Source of the DNA: Eubacteriales bacterium
Lineage (GTDB): Bacteria > Bacillota > Clostridia > Christensenellales > CAG-138
DNA: 5,458 bases
Direction of reading: 5' to 3'
Assembly: GCA_028703645.1 (NCBI GenBank)
Contig: JAQVML010000003.1
Span: 1 to 5,458, forward strand
Positions 1 to 5,458 of this stretch are shown piece after piece. Position numbers and translations under genes: made by a program. The notes beneath the pieces were generated by a model. That model ran no database searches, was not told the DNA's origin, and saw only the letters and a program-made list of their open reading frames with translations. How positions within the stretch are numbered: position 1 is the stretch's first letter; the number at the start of each line of letters is the position of its first letter.

Positions 1-23
1 ACAGTTCTCACTCCCCAAGACAC
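1..23 (-). CDS. Start of an unidentified minus-strand gene, cut by the window edge
   Basis: Only seven codons and part of an eighth are visible, read leftward from a GTG at 23-21 (M-S-W-G-V-R-T), so no function can be given. The start is supported by an AAAGGAG ribosome binding site at 39-33, nine bases before the GTG, and by a TATAAT box at 66-61 about 40 bases upstream. The upstream glpP-like gene ends in its own terminator (186-160), so this gene probably begins a separate transcription unit. It could be wrong if the GTG is not used, since the frame is visible for only 23 bases. Confidence 0.45.
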
Positions 24-60
24 GTAAAACAACTCCTTTACTATTGTTTTTTCTGCCTTG

Positions 61-66
61 ATTATA
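61..66 (-). promoter_or_regulatory. -10 box of the promoter for the left-edge minus-strand gene
   Basis: Read on the minus strand, 66-61 is a perfect TATAAT. At 16-18 bp spacing upstream (83-90) there is no recognisable -35 box (GCGCAT or similar), and no extended TG motif. A good -10 with a poor -35, overlapped by GTATAC repeats, would fit a promoter that depends on or is controlled by a regulator. The predicted transcript starts near position 54 and reaches the AAAGGAG at 39-33. Confidence 0.5.
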
Positions 67-74
67 CTTGAAAA

Positions 75-110
75 CTGTATACCATGCGCTTGCACTATCT
101 GTATACTATG
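75..110 (-). repeat. Two direct repeats CATRGTATACAG, possible operators
   Basis: On the minus strand CATAGTATACAG (110-99) and CATGGTATACAG (86-75) match at 11 of 12 bases and start 24 bp apart. Each contains the palindrome GTATAC. A weaker third copy, GATATGTACAG, lies at 129-119. The copy at 86-75 falls between the expected -10 and -35 of the left-edge gene and the other lies just upstream, which is typical for operator sites. Palindromes centred on GTATAC resemble sites of some GntR-family regulators, but the regulator is not visible here, so that assignment is a guess. Confidence 0.4.
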
Positions 111-159
111 TTACTACTCTGTACATATCATCCGCCCGCACCACCAACGCCTCTCACAT

Positions 160-186
160 AAAAGGAGCTGTCAGAATGACAACTCC
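160..186 (-). terminator. Intrinsic terminator of the glpP-like gene
   Basis: Read on the minus strand, 186-177 and 173-164 form a 10-bp stem (GGAGTTGTCA with TGACAGCTCC, one G-U pair) closed by a 3-base loop and followed by TTTT at 163-160. It starts ten bases after the stop codon of the glpP-like gene. The T-run is short, but the stem is unbroken and well placed. Confidence 0.75.
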
Positions 187-195
187 AAAAAACAA

Positions 196-771
196 TTACA
201 CCGACCAGATATTTGGGCTGGAGGCGGAGACGGCGAGCGCGCCCGCTTGCAGCGCGGCGATCACGTCCTCTTTTTCGTGGATGAATCCACCCGCGATGAT
301 CGGGATATCGATTCGACTGATCAGGGAGGCGATCACCTTTGGCAGCACCCCCGGCAGAATCTCGACAAAATCGGGCTTGCTCTGCGCAATCTGCTGCTCA
401 AAGCTGGCTAGCGAGCGGGAGTCGAGCATGAACCCGCGCTGAATGGCCGCCATGCCGATCTGCTTTGCCCGCTTGATCAAAGCTCCGCGCGTGCTGATGA
501 TCCCTTCCGCATTCGTCGCTTTTTGAATCGCGTCTACGGCGATCTCCTTGCTCGAAAACCCTTCGATCAGGTCGAGATGGATCACGCAGAGCTTGCCGCT
601 TTCGTGAACGCGGCGGGTGAGAGAGCCGATATCGAGCACGTTGCCCATCAGCAAAAACACCACGCGGCAATCGGAATCAAGCGCAAGCGACAGCTCCTCT
701 TCGTTGCCGACGGCTGCGATGACGGGATTATTCTGAATTTGATCGTACAAAAGTTGGGCGGCTTGTTCCAA
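196..771 (-). CDS. glpP: GlpP-family glycerol-3-phosphate-responsive RNA antiterminator
   Basis: Cytoplasmic RNA-binding regulator, 191 residues, the usual family length. In Bacillus subtilis GlpP binds glycerol-3-phosphate and leader mRNA of glp genes so that transcription passes a leader terminator. The protein is one (beta/alpha)-barrel-like domain with the family blocks in order: NPVIAAV (15-21), VVFLLMGNVLDI (37-48), HLDLIEGFSSKE (65-76), GIIST (90-94), QRGFMLDS (111-118), DFVEILPGVLPK (134-145) and IIAGGFIHEKEDV (158-170). The TTG at 771 is chosen because AGTGAGG ends six bases before it. GTG 783 and ATG 861 are in frame but have no good ribosome binding site. It is divergent from a two-gene malate-type operon whose leader contains a terminator, and there are no glycerol genes in view, so its target is probably that leader (inference). 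Whether the effector is still glycerol-3-phosphate cannot be told from sequence. Confidence 0.88.
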   Translation of the reverse strand: MEQAAQLLYDQIQNNPVIAAVGNEEELSLALDSDCRVVFLLMGNVLDIGSLTRRVHESGKLCVIHLDLIEGFSSKEIAVDAIQKATNAEGIISTRGALIKRAKQIGMAAIQRGFMLDSRSLASFEQQIAQSKPDFVEILPGVLPKVIASLISRIDIPIIAGGFIHEKEDVIAALQAGALAVSASSPNIWSV

Positions 772-801
772 AAAAGACCTCACTGCATTGTTGATAACAT
801 A

Positions 802-830
802 AGCATATGGGACTTCGTGAAAAAGCGCAA
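802..830 (-). promoter_or_regulatory. Possible promoter of the glpP-like gene
   Basis: On the minus strand TTGCGC (830-825) is followed after 17 bp by TATGCT (807-802), three and four matches to the sigma-A consensus boxes. Transcription would begin near 795 and leave a leader of about 24 bases before the TTG start at 771, which includes its ribosome binding site. The match is modest, so this is tentative. It supports the TTG or GTG start over the ATG at 861, which would lie upstream of the transcript start. Confidence 0.45.
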
Positions 831-872
831 GTAATGGCGGCAATTTTTGTAGAAAAATCATGCAAAACGGGT

Positions 873-901
873 TTGACAGCAGGTGATATTCGGGATATGA
901 T
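873..901 (+). promoter_or_regulatory. Near-consensus sigma-A promoter of the dehydrogenase-malic enzyme operon
   Basis: TTGACA at 873-878 is a perfect -35 box, followed after exactly 17 bp by TATGAT at 896-901, five of six matches to the -10 consensus. Transcription should start near 908, giving an untranslated leader of about 180 nt before the ATG at 1090. So strong a promoter followed by a terminator in the leader implies control mainly after initiation, by read-through. The short palindrome TACAAGTGTA at 901-910 covers the start site and might be an operator, but it is too small to rely on. Confidence 0.85.
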
Positions 902-915
902 ACAAGTGTACAAAA

Positions 916-942
916 GTTCCACTGAGAATTGGAGTTTGGAGC
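916..942 (+). promoter_or_regulatory. Candidate antiterminator hairpin in the operon leader
   Basis: GTTCCA at 916-921 can pair with TGGAGC at 937-942 (six pairs, one G-U). The second arm contains the first five bases of the terminator stem (938-942), so the two structures exclude each other. Two direct copies of TTGGAG (929-934 and 936-941) lie here, and the first can also pair with 917-921. An RNA-binding antiterminator such as the neighbouring GlpP-like protein would be expected to stabilise something like this. The pairing is seen in the sequence; its role and the protein contact are inference. Confidence 0.45.
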
Positions 943-975
943 GGCGCACGGTATTTTTGCGTATGCTCCTTTTTT
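938..975 (+). terminator. Intrinsic terminator inside the operon leader (attenuator)
   Basis: GGAGCG (938-943) pairs with TGCTCC (964-969), and after a bulged A at 963 the stem continues with GCGCA (944-948) against TGCGT (958-962). This makes about 11 pairs around a 9-base loop, followed directly by six T (970-975). It lies about 30 bases after the predicted transcript start and 115 bases before the dehydrogenase ATG, with no gene before it on this strand, so it is a leader attenuator rather than the end of a gene. Confidence 0.78.
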
Positions 976-1089
976 CATGTTTTCACGGGAGTAAAAACGA
1001 CACAACCCGCAGAAAACACAATGAAATACACCGAGAAAACTGTTGGTAGCATACGTCAACCCACAACGAAAACAGGAGGAGAATGACTT

Positions 1090-2202
1090 ATGACAGAGAC
1101 CAGACCGTATATCCCTTGGGACATGATTCAGAACTTTATGATCGACACTTTCACCGCGTATGGAATTCCGCTGGAAGACGCGAAGATTTGCACGGATGTT
1201 TTGCTGGAGAGCGACCGCCGCGGCATCGAAAGCCACGGTTGCAACCGCTTTAAGCCCATCTATCTCGATCGCATCGACGCGGGTATTCTCAACCCCGTCA
1301 CCAATTACGAAGTCGTCAAAGAAACGCCCACCACGCTGGTTGTGGACGCGCACGACGGCATGGGCATGGTCGCAAGCCACAAGGCCATGAAGACCATCAT
1401 CGAAAAGGCGAAAACCTATGGCATGGCGATGGCTGCGATTCGCAACAGCTCGCATTACGGCATCGCGGGCTATTGGGCCAGCATGGCGGTCGACGCGGGC
1501 ATGATCGGCATCACCGGCACCAACGCGCGCCCCAGCATCGCGCCGACGTTCGGCGTGGAAAACATGCTCGGCACCAACCCGCTCACCGTTGGCATGCCGA
1601 CGGACGAGGACTTCCCCTTTATGCTGGACTGCGCCACGAGCATCAGCCAGCGCGGCAAGATTGAATTTTACGCAAGATCCGGCAAAGACACCCCCGCCGG
1701 CATGGTCATCGGCCGCGATGGCAGCGCCATGACGGACAGCCCTGCGATTCTCAAGGGTCTCACGGACGGCAGCGCGGCGCTCGCCCCCTTGGGCGGCATC
1801 GGCGAAGACCTCGCGGGGTACAAAGGCTACGGCTATGCGACCGTCGTCGAGATTCTCTCCGCGGCGCTGCAGGCGGGCGGTTTCCTCAAGATGTGTGTCG
1901 ATCACGACGAAAACGGCAAGAAAAGGCCATATCATCTGGGCCACTTCTTTATCGTCATCGATCCGGAAGCGTTCTGCGGACTGGATACATTCAAAAAGAT
2001 CGCGGGCGAGATTCTGCGCGAGCTGCGCGCCTCCGAAAAAGCGCCGGGACAGACCCGCATCTATACTGCAGGCGAAAAAGAGCACGACGTTTGGATGGAG
2101 CGCAAGGACAAGGGTGTTCCCGTCGGCGAAGCGGTACAGAAGGAATTTATCGCCATCCGCGACAAGAAGAACCTTCCCTACAAGTTCCCGTTTGAGAAAT
2201 AA
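1090..2202 (+). CDS. Malate/L-lactate dehydrogenase family (Ldh_2) NAD(P)-dependent oxidoreductase
   Basis: Cytoplasmic enzyme of 370 residues that interconverts a 2-hydroxy acid and a 2-oxo acid with NAD(P)H; the family includes malate, lactate, sulfolactate, ureidoglycolate and diketogulonate enzymes and is unrelated to classical Rossmann-type malate dehydrogenase. Visible family motifs are SDRRGIESHG (41-50, with the conserved His49), RNSSHYGIAGYW (118-129, His122), GTNPLTVG (161-168), DCATS then QRGKIE (180-192), GYKGYGYA (243-250) and LGHFFIVIDPEAF. An AGGAGGAG ribosome binding site (1074-1081) lies eight bases before the ATG. A malic enzyme follows after 62 bases in the same transcription unit, which makes malate/oxaloacetate the most likely substrate pair, but sequence alone does not settle substrate or cofactor. 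It is probably regulated by read-through of the leader terminator at 938-975. Confidence 0.88.
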   Translation: MTETRPYIPWDMIQNFMIDTFTAYGIPLEDAKICTDVLLESDRRGIESHGCNRFKPIYLDRIDAGILNPVTNYEVVKETPTTLVVDAHDGMGMVASHKAMKTIIEKAKTYGMAMAAIRNSSHYGIAGYWASMAVDAGMIGITGTNARPSIAPTFGVENMLGTNPLTVGMPTDEDFPFMLDCATSISQRGKIEFYARSGKDTPAGMVIGRDGSAMTDSPAILKGLTDGSAALAPLGGIGEDLAGYKGYGYATVVEILSAALQAGGFLKMCVDHDENGKKRPYHLGHFFIVIDPEAFCGLDTFKKIAGEILRELRASEKAPGQTRIYTAGEKEHDVWMERKDKGVPVGEAVQKEFIAIRDKKNLPYKFPFEK

Positions 2203-2215
2203 GCAAGCAACAGTA

Positions 2216-2251
2216 TAACGATAGTTGTAACGATAATTGTAACGATAAACA
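2216..2251 (+). repeat. Three tandem 12-bp repeats between the two operon genes
   Basis: TAACGATAGTTG (2216-2227), TAACGATAATTG (2228-2239) and TAACGATAAACA (2240-2251) follow each other with an exact 12-bp period; the first seven bases TAACGAT are identical in all three. They fill most of the 62-base gap and end against the AAGGAG ribosome binding site (2251-2256) of the malic enzyme. They could bind a protein in DNA or RNA, or be a slippage-made spacer whose copy number varies. No function is shown by sequence. Confidence 0.8.
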
Positions 2252-2264
2252 AGGAGTTGGCATC

Positions 2265-3440
2265 ATGGATTACGCAAAAGAATCCCTCCGCTTGCATAGG
2301 GAGTGGAGAGGCAAAATCGAAGTCAAGGCAACCGTGCCCGTCGCCACGAAAGAGGACCTCTCGCTTGCCTATACGCCGGGCGTAGCGCAGCCTTGCCTCG
2401 AGATCGAAAAGAACGTCGATCTCAGCTATGAACTCACCCGCCGCTGGAACCTTTGCGCCGTCGTGACGGATGGCACCGCCGTGCTCGGTCTCGGCGACAT
2501 CGGCCCCGAAGCCGGCATGCCGGTGATGGAAGGCAAGTGCGTGCTTTTTAAATCCTTTGGCGATGTGGACGCCTTCCCGCTCTGCATCAAGAGCAAGGAA
2601 GTGGACGATATCGTCAACACGGTCTATCTCATCAGCGGCAGCTTCGGCGGTATCAACCTTGAGGACATCTCCGCCCCACGCTGCTTTGAAATCGAGCGCA
2701 AACTCAAGGAAAAGTGCGATATCCCGATCTTCCACGACGATCAGCACGGCACCGCCGTGGTCACCCTCGCGGGACTGATCAACGCGCTCAAGGTCGTTGG
2801 CAAAAAGAAGCATGATGTCAAAGTCGTGATCAACGGCGCAGGTGCCGCCGCCATCAGTGTGACCAAACTGCTGCTGTCGGATGGTTTTTCGGATGTGACG
2901 CTGTGCGATCGCAAGGGCGCAATCTACGAAGGCCGCAAGGAAGGCATGAACTGGATCAAGGAAGAGATGTCGCTTGTCACCAACCGTGAAAAGCGCACGG
3001 GCTCGCTTGCGGACGCAATGAAGGGCGCGGATGTGTTCATCGGCGTTTCCGCTCCGAACATGGTCTCGGTCGACATGGTCAAGAGCATGGCGAAAGATCC
3101 GATTATCTTTGCCTGCGCGAACCCCACGCCGGAAATCTTTCCGGACGACGCGAAAGCGGGCGGCGCCGCCGTCATCGCGACCGGCAGAAGCGATTACCCC
3201 AACCAGGTCAACAATGTGCTCGCGTTTCCGGGTATCTTCCGCGGTACGTTTGACGTGCGCGCAAAGGACATCAACGACGAGATGAAGGTTGCGGCGGCTT
3301 ACGCGCTTGCAAGCCTGATTTCGGACGAAGAGCGCAGCGCGGAATACGTGATTCCCAAGGCGTTTGACCCCCGCGTCGGCAAGACGGTTGCCGCGGCGGT
3401 TGCAGAGGCCGCAAGAAAGAGCGGAGTAGCGCGCATCTAA
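2265..3440 (+). CDS. Malic enzyme (malate to pyruvate and CO2, NAD(P)-dependent)
   Basis: Oxidative decarboxylation of L-malate to pyruvate in the cytoplasm, needing Mg2+ or Mn2+. At 391 residues it is the short bacterial form, without a phosphotransacetylase-like tail. The N-terminal half has the active-site Tyr36 in LAYTPGVA, VTDGTAVLGLGDIGPEAG, probable catalytic Lys91 in EGKCVLFK, Glu133-Asp134 in INLEDISAPRCFEIE and Asp158-Asp159 in FHDDQHGTA, the last two being metal ligands in the family. The C-terminal Rossmann domain begins with NGAGAAA (190-196) and includes CANPTPEI and FPGIFRG. All key residues are present. Cofactor choice is not clear from the sequence (LCDRKG after the second strand). 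The ATG has AAGGAG (2251-2256) eight bases upstream. It is co-transcribed with the preceding dehydrogenase; together they could link oxaloacetate, malate and pyruvate. Confidence 0.95.
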   Translation: MDYAKESLRLHREWRGKIEVKATVPVATKEDLSLAYTPGVAQPCLEIEKNVDLSYELTRRWNLCAVVTDGTAVLGLGDIGPEAGMPVMEGKCVLFKSFGDVDAFPLCIKSKEVDDIVNTVYLISGSFGGINLEDISAPRCFEIERKLKEKCDIPIFHDDQHGTAVVTLAGLINALKVVGKKKHDVKVVINGAGAAAISVTKLLLSDGFSDVTLCDRKGAIYEGRKEGMNWIKEEMSLVTNREKRTGSLADAMKGADVFIGVSAPNMVSVDMVKSMAKDPIIFACANPTPEIFPDDAKAGGAAVIATGRSDYPNQVNNVLAFPGIFRGTFDVRAKDINDEMKVAAAYALASLISDEERSAEYVIPKAFDPRVGKTVAAAVAEAARKSGVARI

Positions 3441-3471
3441 CCCAAGCAAGTATCGGCTAAAAAAACAAGTT

Positions 3472-3520
3472 GAGGCGGCGGCTGTCTGCGTAATGCGGAC
3501 GGTCTCTGCCTCTTATTTTG
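3472..3520 (+). terminator. Intrinsic terminator after the malic enzyme gene
   Basis: Arms 3472-3489 and 3495-3512 form an 18-position stem with one mismatch and several G-U pairs (GAGGC outside against GCCTC, GTCTGC inside against GCGGAC) around a 5-base loop, followed by TTATTTTGGTGTTTT. It begins 31 bases after the stop codon and closes the dehydrogenase-malic enzyme operon, so the cyclase gene downstream needs its own promoter. Confidence 0.85.
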
Positions 3521-3532
3521 GTGTTTTGTGTT

Positions 3533-3581
3533 AAAAAAACAGTGACATAAAGGTGACAAATGACGGAATACCCGATATAAT
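3533..3581 (+). promoter_or_regulatory. Promoter of the diguanylate cyclase gene
   Basis: GTGACA (3553-3558, five of six matches to the -35 consensus) is followed after 17 bp by a perfect TATAAT (3576-3581), so transcription should start near 3588, leaving a leader of about 77 nt. A run of seven A at 3533-3539 lies roughly 50 bases before the start and could act as an UP element. GTGACA also occurs at 3542-3547, exactly 11 bp before the -35 copy, and TGAC recurs at 3561-3564; this helical-turn spacing might be a regulator site. No c-di-GMP riboswitch core is recognisable in the leader. Confidence 0.82.
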
Positions 3582-3664
3582 TCACTCAAACAAGGCTATT
3601 TCGGTGTAAAGATCAAGCGAACAACCGGACACCACAAAACTAATCCACAGAAGGGTGGAATACC

Positions 3665-5458
3665 GTGCAGCAGAGTCAATCAAAGCGCGCATTCCTCAAA
3701 AACCTCCTGCGCTATTTCGGCTTTCCGCTTGCTGCGGCAGGCGTATTGACACTTGCGTTTATTCTGCTGCAAGGGCAGATCGTGAACGAAATTCGCAAAG
3801 GCACGTATCAGATTCTGACAGATGCGGTGCGGCAGCAGACCATTGTGTTGGAACGATATGTGGATTTGCTGGAGACGCGCGTGCAGTTGATTGCGAATTA
3901 TGACGCGGACACCGGTCCCAAAACCCTTGTGGAGTCCCTCCGGACGGAGCTGGCAAACGAAGCGGTGGAGGTCGAGATCGGGTACGCAAACCCGACGGGG
4001 GAGCTGCTCTATAGCGATCAAACGCAGGCAAACGTCGGATCGGAAGCCTGGTTTATGCAGAGTCTTGCAGGAAAAACGGTTGTTAGCATAGGCACGCAGA
4101 CGGTAAACGACGGATTGATGGATTTGCGCGTGAGCGCGTATGTAAACACACACTCCGGCGTGCGCGGCGTACTGTTTGCGACAATCGGCAACCGGAATTT
4201 TTCCGGCTTGCTGAGTACACTCGCGTATGAAGGCGCGGCAAACACGTTTGTCAGCAACACAGCGGGTGAAATCCTGTTTGTGGAAAACGGAATGCGCTAC
4301 TTAAAAGCGGGCGAGAATATTGAGGCATATCTCGGCGATTTTGTTCTTGGCAAGGAAATAACCATCGACTCGATAAAGGGCAACTTGAGAAGGATCATAT
4401 CGCTACGTTCCGCTTTGAGTCTTCCGGAAGTACTTACTATGCGGCGTGCCAACGGATTTCGGCATATGACTGGTATGTGTTCACAATGGTGCCTGCCAGC
4501 ATCGCGAACGGAATCGCGCGCAATGTTCATATGTATCAGGTATGGATGCTGGTCGTCATATTGCTCATCGGAACACTGATGGCGACGCAGTCCTACCGCC
4601 ACGAGCGAGAAACGGTAGCAAAGCTGGAGGCGGACAAAGACCTGCTTCGCCAAAGCGCACAGCGCTACCAGCTGATTACACAATTGTCCAACGAAGTGTT
4701 TTTCCATGTATCGCTGGATACGGGCATCATTTCGTTTAACGATACCTTTGAGTCCATGTTTGGCGCGCCGCCGCCGGTCTGCACGGTTGAGTTGCTGGAA
4801 GGCTGCACAAATCTCTTCTTTGAAGGGGATCAAAAGATCTTTCTGATGCTGATCAACCAGCTTCGCGCCGGGGATAACGCGGCGCACGCGGAACTCCGCA
4901 TGATCAATTCTCGCGGAGTCGCTCGGTGGAAGCGCGTGGAGATATTCTCCGTGGTCGATCAGGATAAGCATGCGGTGCAGCTCGTCGGCAAGATTGCGGA
5001 TATTCAGCGGCAAAAACAGTCGATGCAGCGCCTGATTCGTCAGGCCGACAGCGATCCGCTTTCGGGCCTGCTCAATCGCGGCGCGATGGAGCGAAACATC
5101 AAAGCGTTTCTTTCCGGAGAAGATAGCCGCGGCATGCACGCGCTGCTGATGCTCGATTTTGACAATTTCAAAGCGGTCAACGATACGCTGGGGCATGCCA
5201 AGGGAGATCAATTGCTCATCTCGTTTGCAAACGGCATGCGGAGGCTGTTTCGCTCCGGCGACTTTCTCTCTCGCGTCGGCGGAGATGAATACATGATCTT
5301 TATCAAGCACGCGCGAAATGATTCCATCGTGCAGGACAAAGCGGAAGCGCTGCGCGGGGAGATGTCGGTTTTGAGCCGCAAGATTGGCATTCCGGTGTCG
5401 ATCAGCGTTGGCATCGCGGTGTATCAGCGAGACGGAGATACGTTTGAGCGGCTCTACA
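3665..5458 (+). CDS. Membrane sensor diguanylate cyclase (Cache-PAS-GGDEF), frameshifted, 3' end outside the window
   Basis: Makes the second messenger c-di-GMP from two GTP in response to an outside signal. The GTG at 3665 follows GGGTGG by seven bases. Frame one gives a membrane segment (about 17-36) and an extracytoplasmic double-Cache-like sensor domain, then leaves homology after codon 239 and stops at 4577-4579. Frame -1 takes over seamlessly (IKG then QLEKDH) and runs to the edge: rest of the sensor, second membrane segment (293-308), coiled linker (310-332), PAS-like domain (about 333-452) and GGDEF domain from 462, starting DPLSGLLNR. The active-site motif is GGDEY (539-543), and an intact product-inhibition site RSGD (530-533) lies five residues before it, so the catalytic part looks functional. 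The last part of the domain is missing. If the frame is not restored, frame one gives only a truncated sensor; an internal ATG at 4486 could give a membrane-anchored PAS-GGDEF piece but lacks a ribosome binding site. Confidence 0.82.
4375..4381 (+). other. Candidate -1 frameshift site A AAG GGC in the diguanylate cyclase gene
   Basis: In the frame set by the GTG at 3665, codons AAG (4376-4378) and GGC (4379-4381) with the preceding A form an X XXY YYZ heptamer. A simultaneous -1 slip re-pairs them as AAA and GGG, and the next codon CAA (4381-4383) starts the frame that carries the rest of the sensor, PAS and GGDEF domains. The frame switch must fall between 4324, after the last upstream stop in the second frame (4321-4323), and the frame-one stop at 4577. 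An AAGGA lies about 18 bases upstream, further than usual for a stimulator, and CTTCCGGAAG (a perfect palindrome) lies some 45 bases downstream. A one-base loss in AAAGGG, real or a sequencing error, explains the same observation. Confidence 0.55.

Noticed and set aside
161..442. ATG at 176 on the plus strand with a well-placed AAAGGAG, opening an 88-codon frame
   Set aside because: The AAAGGAG and ATG belong to the A-run, stem and loop of the minus-strand glpP terminator (186-160), and the rest of the frame is antisense to the conserved C-terminal part of the GlpP-like protein.
772..2085. Minus-strand frame of the glpP-like gene stays open upstream as far as 2085, suggesting a 629-residue fusion
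   Set aside because: The upstream part is antisense to the well-conserved dehydrogenase and has no family resemblance; GlpP proteins are about 190 residues and a good ribosome binding site supports the start at 771.
2178..3449. Long minus-strand open frame of 423 codons across the malic enzyme
   Set aside because: It mirrors the GC-rich coding frame of an unmistakable malic enzyme, and its composition (rich in Arg, His, Asp and Val) is typical of an antisense shadow.
3458..3541. Direct repeat TAAAAAAACA at 3458-3467 and 3532-3541, flanking the operon terminator
   Set aside because: Low-complexity A-runs of this size are common in AT-rich intergenic DNA, and nothing between them resembles a mobile element; the second run is better explained as a possible UP element.
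3588..3664. Possible c-di-GMP riboswitch in the cyclase leader
   Set aside because: No recognisable GEMM-type core or stable multi-helix fold; only a weak five-base pairing GGTGT with ACACC is present.

Overview
The window looks like a chromosomal segment of a moderately GC-rich member of the Bacillota, probably class Clostridia. This is inferred from strong AGGAGG-type ribosome binding sites, a GlpP-family RNA antiterminator (a family typical of Bacillota), a clostridial-type 391-residue malic enzyme, and GC-rich genes separated by AT-rich intergenic DNA. No mobile element, CRISPR array, tRNA or rRNA was seen.

Layout. At the left edge, positions 1-23 hold the first codons of a minus-strand gene that runs off the window. 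It has its own ribosome binding site, a TATAAT box and two GTATAC-centred repeats that look like operators. Next is a minus-strand glpP-like gene (771-196) ending in a hairpin terminator. Divergent from it, a near-consensus promoter (873-901) fires rightward into a leader of about 180 nt that contains an intrinsic terminator (938-975). Beyond the leader come a malate/lactate-type dehydrogenase of the Ldh_2 family (1090-2202) and a malic enzyme (2265-3440), separated by three tandem 12-bp repeats. A strong terminator (3472-3520) closes this operon. A new promoter (3553-3581) then drives a membrane-bound diguanylate cyclase (3665 to beyond the right edge) whose reading frame is broken by a -1 shift near 4378.

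How the parts may work together. In Bacillus subtilis, GlpP with glycerol-3-phosphate binds leader mRNA of glp genes and prevents termination. Here a GlpP-family gene sits divergently next to a leader with a terminator and a mutually exclusive alternative hairpin, but the genes behind it are two malate-type enzymes rather than glycerol genes. The simplest reading is a local antitermination switch for a malate/pyruvate module, possibly with a changed or additional effector. This is the most interesting point of the window. The second is that the diguanylate cyclase changes frame exactly at a heptamer (A AAG GGC) fitting the X XXY YYZ slippery pattern, so the shift may be programmed, mutational or a sequencing error.
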